NCBI GenBank assembly: GCA_005800795.1 | Contig: SYEN01000478.1 | Coordinates: 1-6,702, forward strand | Direction: 5' to 3' | From: Burkholderiales bacterium | GTDB lineage: Bacteria; Pseudomonadota; Gammaproteobacteria; Burkholderiales; SG8-41 | Length of the DNA: 6,702 bases | Shown here: positions 6,589-6,702 of the stretch, one piece after another | Numbering within the stretch: the stretch's first letter is position 1 | Layout of the letters: every line of letters starts with the position of its first letter | Program-made: the position numbers and the translations under genes | Notes under the pieces: model-generated | Told to the model about the DNA's origin: nothing | Databases searched by the model: none | The model's input: only the letters and a program-made list of their open reading frames with translations

Positions 6589-6653
6589 CCGCAGCCATAC
6601 CAGTATTAAATGTGAACGGCCGCGTGCGCAGCCGTGGCAACAACTTCAACAGG
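6589..6653 (-). other. hfq-hflX spacer with a GC-rich hairpin
   Basis: This 65-base spacer holds a 7-bp stem with one G.U pair and loop GCAC (6617-6634 on the window, read on the minus strand). It is followed by only scattered Ts rather than a T run. It is therefore a weak terminator at best, and may instead be a processing or attenuation point between hfq and hflX. No promoter was recognised. Confidence 0.35.
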
Positions 6654-6702
6654 TCAGCCGCCGGCGTCTTCAGTGGGAATGGTTACCGCGCGCGCGGGCA
6701 CC
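6654..6702 (-). CDS. hfq: Hfq RNA chaperone, last 15 codons only
   Basis: Only the 3' end of the gene lies in the window; it continues beyond the right edge. The minus-strand frame reads VPARAVTIPTEDAGG and then TGA (6654-6656). VPARAV matches the end of the conserved Hfq Sm2 region (commonly STVVPARAV), and the short acidic tail fits the compact C-termini found outside enterobacteria. Hfq forms a hexamer that pairs small RNAs with mRNAs. Position directly before hflX is the classic hfq-hflX order and is the main support for a call based on so few residues. Confidence 0.85.
   Translation of the reverse strand, partial: VPARAVTIPTEDAGG

Noticed and set aside
1..6702. A novel defence, mobile or biosynthetic system in the window
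   Set aside because: All long frames are accounted for by known core genes with intact motifs, and the remaining gaps are too short to hold one.

Overview
The window reads as a housekeeping block from a betaproteobacterium, moderately GC-rich. Apart from a tRNA gene at the left edge, every gene lies on the minus strand. Read in the direction of transcription (right to left) the order is hfq (3' end only), hflX, hflK, hflC, a small DUF2065/YjeT-type membrane protein, hisZ and purA. Enterobacteria have hfq-hflX-hflK-hflC-yjeT-purA. Here hisZ sits between the small membrane protein and purA, an arrangement familiar from Betaproteobacteria. The HisZ, HflK and HflX sequences also read as betaproteobacterial, but I cannot name a genus.

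Layout by position. 1-68 is the 3' part of a plus-strand tRNA-Leu with anticodon CAG. It is followed by a clear intrinsic terminator at 120-152 and then non-coding sequence to 306. purA occupies 307-1602 and converges on the tRNA. hisZ is 1684-2844, DUF2065 is 2887-3078, hflC is 3118-4020 and hflK is 4017-5219, with a possible upstream start at 5297. hflX is 5425-6588, and the last codons of hfq are at 6654-6701. All complete genes have intact reading frames and the expected family motifs. I see no insertion sequence, CRISPR array, prophage or genomic-island signature.

How the genes fit together. Hfq is the RNA chaperone and HflX the ribosome-splitting GTPase. HflK and HflC form the membrane SPFH complex that surrounds and modulates the FtsH protease, and their genes share an ATGA stop/start overlap. 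HisZ is the regulatory subunit of the hetero-octameric ATP phosphoribosyltransferase that opens histidine synthesis. PurA converts IMP to adenylosuccinate. Histidine synthesis consumes ATP and returns AICAR, which becomes IMP, so the last two genes sit on linked purine/histidine branches. Whether they are co-regulated here is inference.

I looked for an undescribed system and did not find one. The items worth checking are small: the HflK N-terminus and a candidate internal promoter before it, an 8-base G tract inside hisZ, the convergent tRNA/purA ends, an inverted repeat before purA, and a five-codon ORF overlapping the hflX start.
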